Assembly: GCA_031409875.1 (NCBI GenBank)
Contig: JANNYB010000073.1
Coordinates: 1 to 6,853, forward strand
Direction of reading: 5' to 3'
Length of the DNA: 6,853 bases
From: CALMEH01 sp031409875
Lineage (GTDB): Bacteria > Acidobacteriota > Blastocatellia > Pyrinomonadales > Pyrinomonadaceae
A model generated the notes under the pieces. It was not told the origin of the DNA. It saw nothing but the letters and a program-made list of their open reading frames with translations, and did no database searches. The translations under genes were made by a program, and so were the position numbers. Each line of letters opens with the position of its first letter. The first letter of the stretch is position 1. Positions 5,065-6,853 of the stretch are shown one piece after another.

Positions 5065-6853
5065 TTATGGAACTTGCATCGAATTTGCCGGAATTTTCAT
5101 CGTCGAATTGCCCCAAGCAATCGCCATAAAGCCGGAAAAACTTTGCTGAACGTAAAAAATTCCGTTCTCGTTTTGATTTGCGCCCGGTCGCCAAACGGCA
5201 AAATCCGTTCTGCCGTCGCCGTCATAATCGCCCGGTGTCGGCAAATCGCCGTTCAAACCGAAAGCGAAAGCGTTATAAACTCCGTTTGAACTCCGCAAAT
5301 AATGCCAAACGCCCGTCGAAGGTCGAAACACGGCAACATCGGTTTTGCCGTCGCCGTCGTAATCGCCCGGAACAGGTTTATCGGTTGCCGTGCCGAATTG
5401 GACGGCAAGCAGATTATTCGGATTCAAACTGCGTCGAATCCAAAAAGTTCCGGTCGAAGGACGAAAAATTGCCAAATCGGTTTTATTATCGCCGTCGTAA
5501 TCGCCGCGCACGGGCTTATCGGTATTAAGTCCGAACTGAATCGCGCTGAAACCTGCCGTCGAACCTTGAATATACCAAATCAGCGCATTGCCTTGAACGC
5601 GCGTAACGCTGAAATCGGTTTTGCCATCGCCGTCGAAATCTTGCGAAACATTCGGATTATCGCCCGTCAAACCGAATTGAAAAGCCTGAAAAGTGTTGTT
5701 TGAACTTCTCAGAACATAAAACACTCCCGTCGAATTGCGCCAGACGGCAATGTCGGTTCTAGTGTCGCCGTCGTAATCGCTCGGAACGGGAATATCATCG
5801 GCGAAAATACCGAAACTCGCCGCCGAATATCCCAAAATACTTCGCTGAGTATGCCAAATCATTCCGCCCGCGTTGTTTTGAATCGCCGTGAAATCGGTTT
5901 TTGCATCGCCGTCAAAATCCATAATGCGCTGACCGGGCAAAAACGGCTGTCCTTGAATTACGGTAAATGTGCGGTCGCCAATCGAAATCGTGCCGATTCT
6001 TTGCGCGTCGGCAATCGGATTCGGTTTAACCGTAAAATTCACCGTGCCGTTTCCACTTCCGGCATCGGGCGAGGTTATTTCAACCCAAGCAACATTACTT
6101 TTTACCGCATAATCGCAATTCGTCGCGGCAGTTACGCCGATGCTTCCCGGTGCGCCCGAAGACGCAACGTAAATTTCCGTTGCCGAAAGGTTGAAAGCGC
6201 AAACCGTCTGATTTCTGAGAGCGCGGTCAACATTTAATCTGCCGCCGGTTTTGACGAGCGTTGACCATTGCGGAAGAACATCAACCGTATTCAAAAGCGT
6301 GGCTTTCAGCGAAGCGGCTGAAAGATTCGGATTATACGCCGAAAGAAGTGCCGCCGCGCCCGCAACGTGCGGCGAAGCCATCGAAGTTCCGGTCGAACTT
6401 CCGTAATTCCCCGCGCTCTGCACCGTGCTTAAAATTCCCGTTCCGGGCGCAGCAAGATCAACCGCAACTACGCCGACATTTGAACTCGAACTTCGCGCAT
6501 CGGTCGTCGTCGAATTTGCCACCGAAACGATGCTCGGCGAAGTATAACGCGCCGGAAAACCCGGACCCGGATTTGGCGCATTATCAATATTTTGTCCGTC
6601 GTTTCCGGCGGCGAAAACATTCAAAACGCCCGCGTTACCGAGTGCATCGAGTCCGTCTTTCGTGGCTTGATCATAACCGCAAGCCTCGCCGCATCCGCCG
6701 TAAGAATTATTTGTAACGCGAATATTTACGCCGCGATTTTTCATTATTCGGATGTAATTATAAGCATTGACGAGCATTGCCGATGTCGAATCGGTAGCAA
6801 TTTGGCTGTAAATTTTGACTGCCATTATCTTGACATTCCAATTTACGCCGACA
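5065..6853 (-). CDS. Subtilisin-like (S8) protease with BACON-like and FG-GAP domains, N-terminus missing
   Basis: The frame is open to the right edge, reading VGVNWNVKI before the Met at 6825, so the gene starts outside the window. That internal Met is not the start: NVKIMAVKIYS is a strand inside the subtilase fold. Counting from it, AAGND (72-76) carries oxyanion-hole Asn75, and GTSMASPHVAGAAALL (146-161) carries nucleophile Ser148. Catalytic Asp and His lie upstream, unseen. Residues about 209-292, with AWVEITSPDAGSGNGTVNFT and a closing FTVIQG strand, resemble a BACON domain, an Ig-like module common in secreted enzymes. Six FG-GAP/VCBS repeats follow, with calcium loops at 303, 350, 396, 442, 488 and 533. 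Cys45/Cys49 and Cys209/Cys237 could form disulfides. The product is presumably exported; the signal peptide would be in the missing part. The propeller may bind polymer or surface, but its target is unknown. Stop is TAA. Confidence 0.95.
   Translation of the reverse strand, partial: VGVNWNVKIMAVKIYSQIATDSTSAMLVNAYNYIRIMKNRGVNIRVTNNSYGGCGEACGYDQATKDGLDALGNAGVLNVFAAGNDGQNIDNAPNPGPGFPARYTSPSIVSVANSTTTDARSSSSNVGVVAVDLAAPGTGILSTVQSAGNYGSSTGTSMASPHVAGAAALLSAYNPNLSAASLKATLLNTVDVLPQWSTLVKTGGRLNVDRALRNQTVCAFNLSATEIYVASSGAPGSIGVTAATNCDYAVKSNVAWVEITSPDAGSGNGTVNFTVKPNPIADAQRIGTISIGDRTFTVIQGQPFLPGQRIMDFDGDAKTDFTAIQNNAGGMIWHTQRSILGYSAASFGIFADDIPVPSDYDGDTRTDIAVWRNSTGVFYVLRSSNNTFQAFQFGLTGDNPNVSQDFDGDGKTDFSVTRVQGNALIWYIQGSTAGFSAIQFGLNTDKPVRGDYDGDNKTDLAIFRPSTGTFWIRRSLNPNNLLAVQFGTATDKPVPGDYDGDGKTDVAVFRPSTGVWHYLRSSNGVYNAFAFGLNGDLPTPGDYDGDGRTDFAVWRPGANQNENGIFYVQQSFSGFMAIAWGNSTMKIPANSMQVP
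5080..5919 (-). repeat. DNA-level FG-GAP repeat array, copy 2
   Basis: Six repeats of about 135-141 bp encode the protease's propeller. The plus strand repeats a core near TCGCCGTCGTAATCGCCCGG (for example near 5351). Spacing is more regular than in the stand-alone gene (45-47 residues against 45-51). The two arrays lie in the same orientation with their ends about 340 bp apart, so recombination between them could delete the spacer and fuse the genes. Confidence 0.75.

Noticed and set aside
3894..5919. Regularly spaced short repeats resembling a CRISPR array
   Set aside because: The repeats are about 135-150 bp apart, inside open reading frames, and correspond to protein blades with calcium loops.
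6823..6825. ATG at 6825 as the protease start
   Set aside because: The frame is open beyond it to the window edge and the residues on both sides fit a continuous subtilase strand, so it is internal.

Overview
The window looks like chromosomal DNA from a Gram-negative bacterium, most likely an acidobacterium of the Blastocatellia/Pyrinomonadaceae type. Three things point there. Two genes make secreted proteins built from the Asp-rich FG-GAP/VCBS module (D-[FY]-D-G-D-x-[KR]-x-D...FG), which that group uses heavily. The heptose enzyme HldE is split into separate kinase and nucleotidyltransferase genes. Coding DNA has moderate GC and the spacers are AT-rich. The assignment is inference; no rRNA or tRNA is present to confirm it.

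Layout, left to right. At 62-613 (+) is a small exported protein of unknown function with a strong ribosome binding site. Everything else is on the minus strand. rsmE (616-1323), the 16S rRNA m3U methyltransferase, meets the first gene tail to tail with 2 bp between stop codons. Its upstream spacer holds a 136-bp REP/BIME-like element (1408-1543) with perfect 28-bp inverted arms that each contain a hairpin. Next is a conserved-looking cytoplasmic protein of unknown function (1607-2164). A GA-rich inverted repeat (2171-2202 / 2273-2304) separates it from rfaE2 (2288-2767). rfaE1 (2775-3791) lies 7 bp upstream of rfaE2.

A probable terminator (3807-3845) separates rfaE1 from a secreted six-repeat FG-GAP protein (3868-4845). 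A 219-bp AT-rich spacer with candidate promoter elements follows. The window ends inside a large secreted subtilisin-like protease (5065 to the right edge), whose visible part is the C-terminal half of the S8 catalytic domain, a BACON-like domain and six FG-GAP repeats. Its N-terminus, including the catalytic Asp and His, lies beyond the window.

Functionally, rfaE1 and rfaE2 supply two steps of ADP-heptose synthesis for the LPS inner core and appear co-transcribed. The unknown protein and rsmE may be read from the same transcript. The FG-GAP protein and the protease are related through their propeller modules and probably act outside the cytoplasm. No CRISPR array, tRNA, rRNA, prophage or transposase gene is visible. 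The least ordinary features are the two non-coding inverted-repeat structures in the minus-strand cluster.
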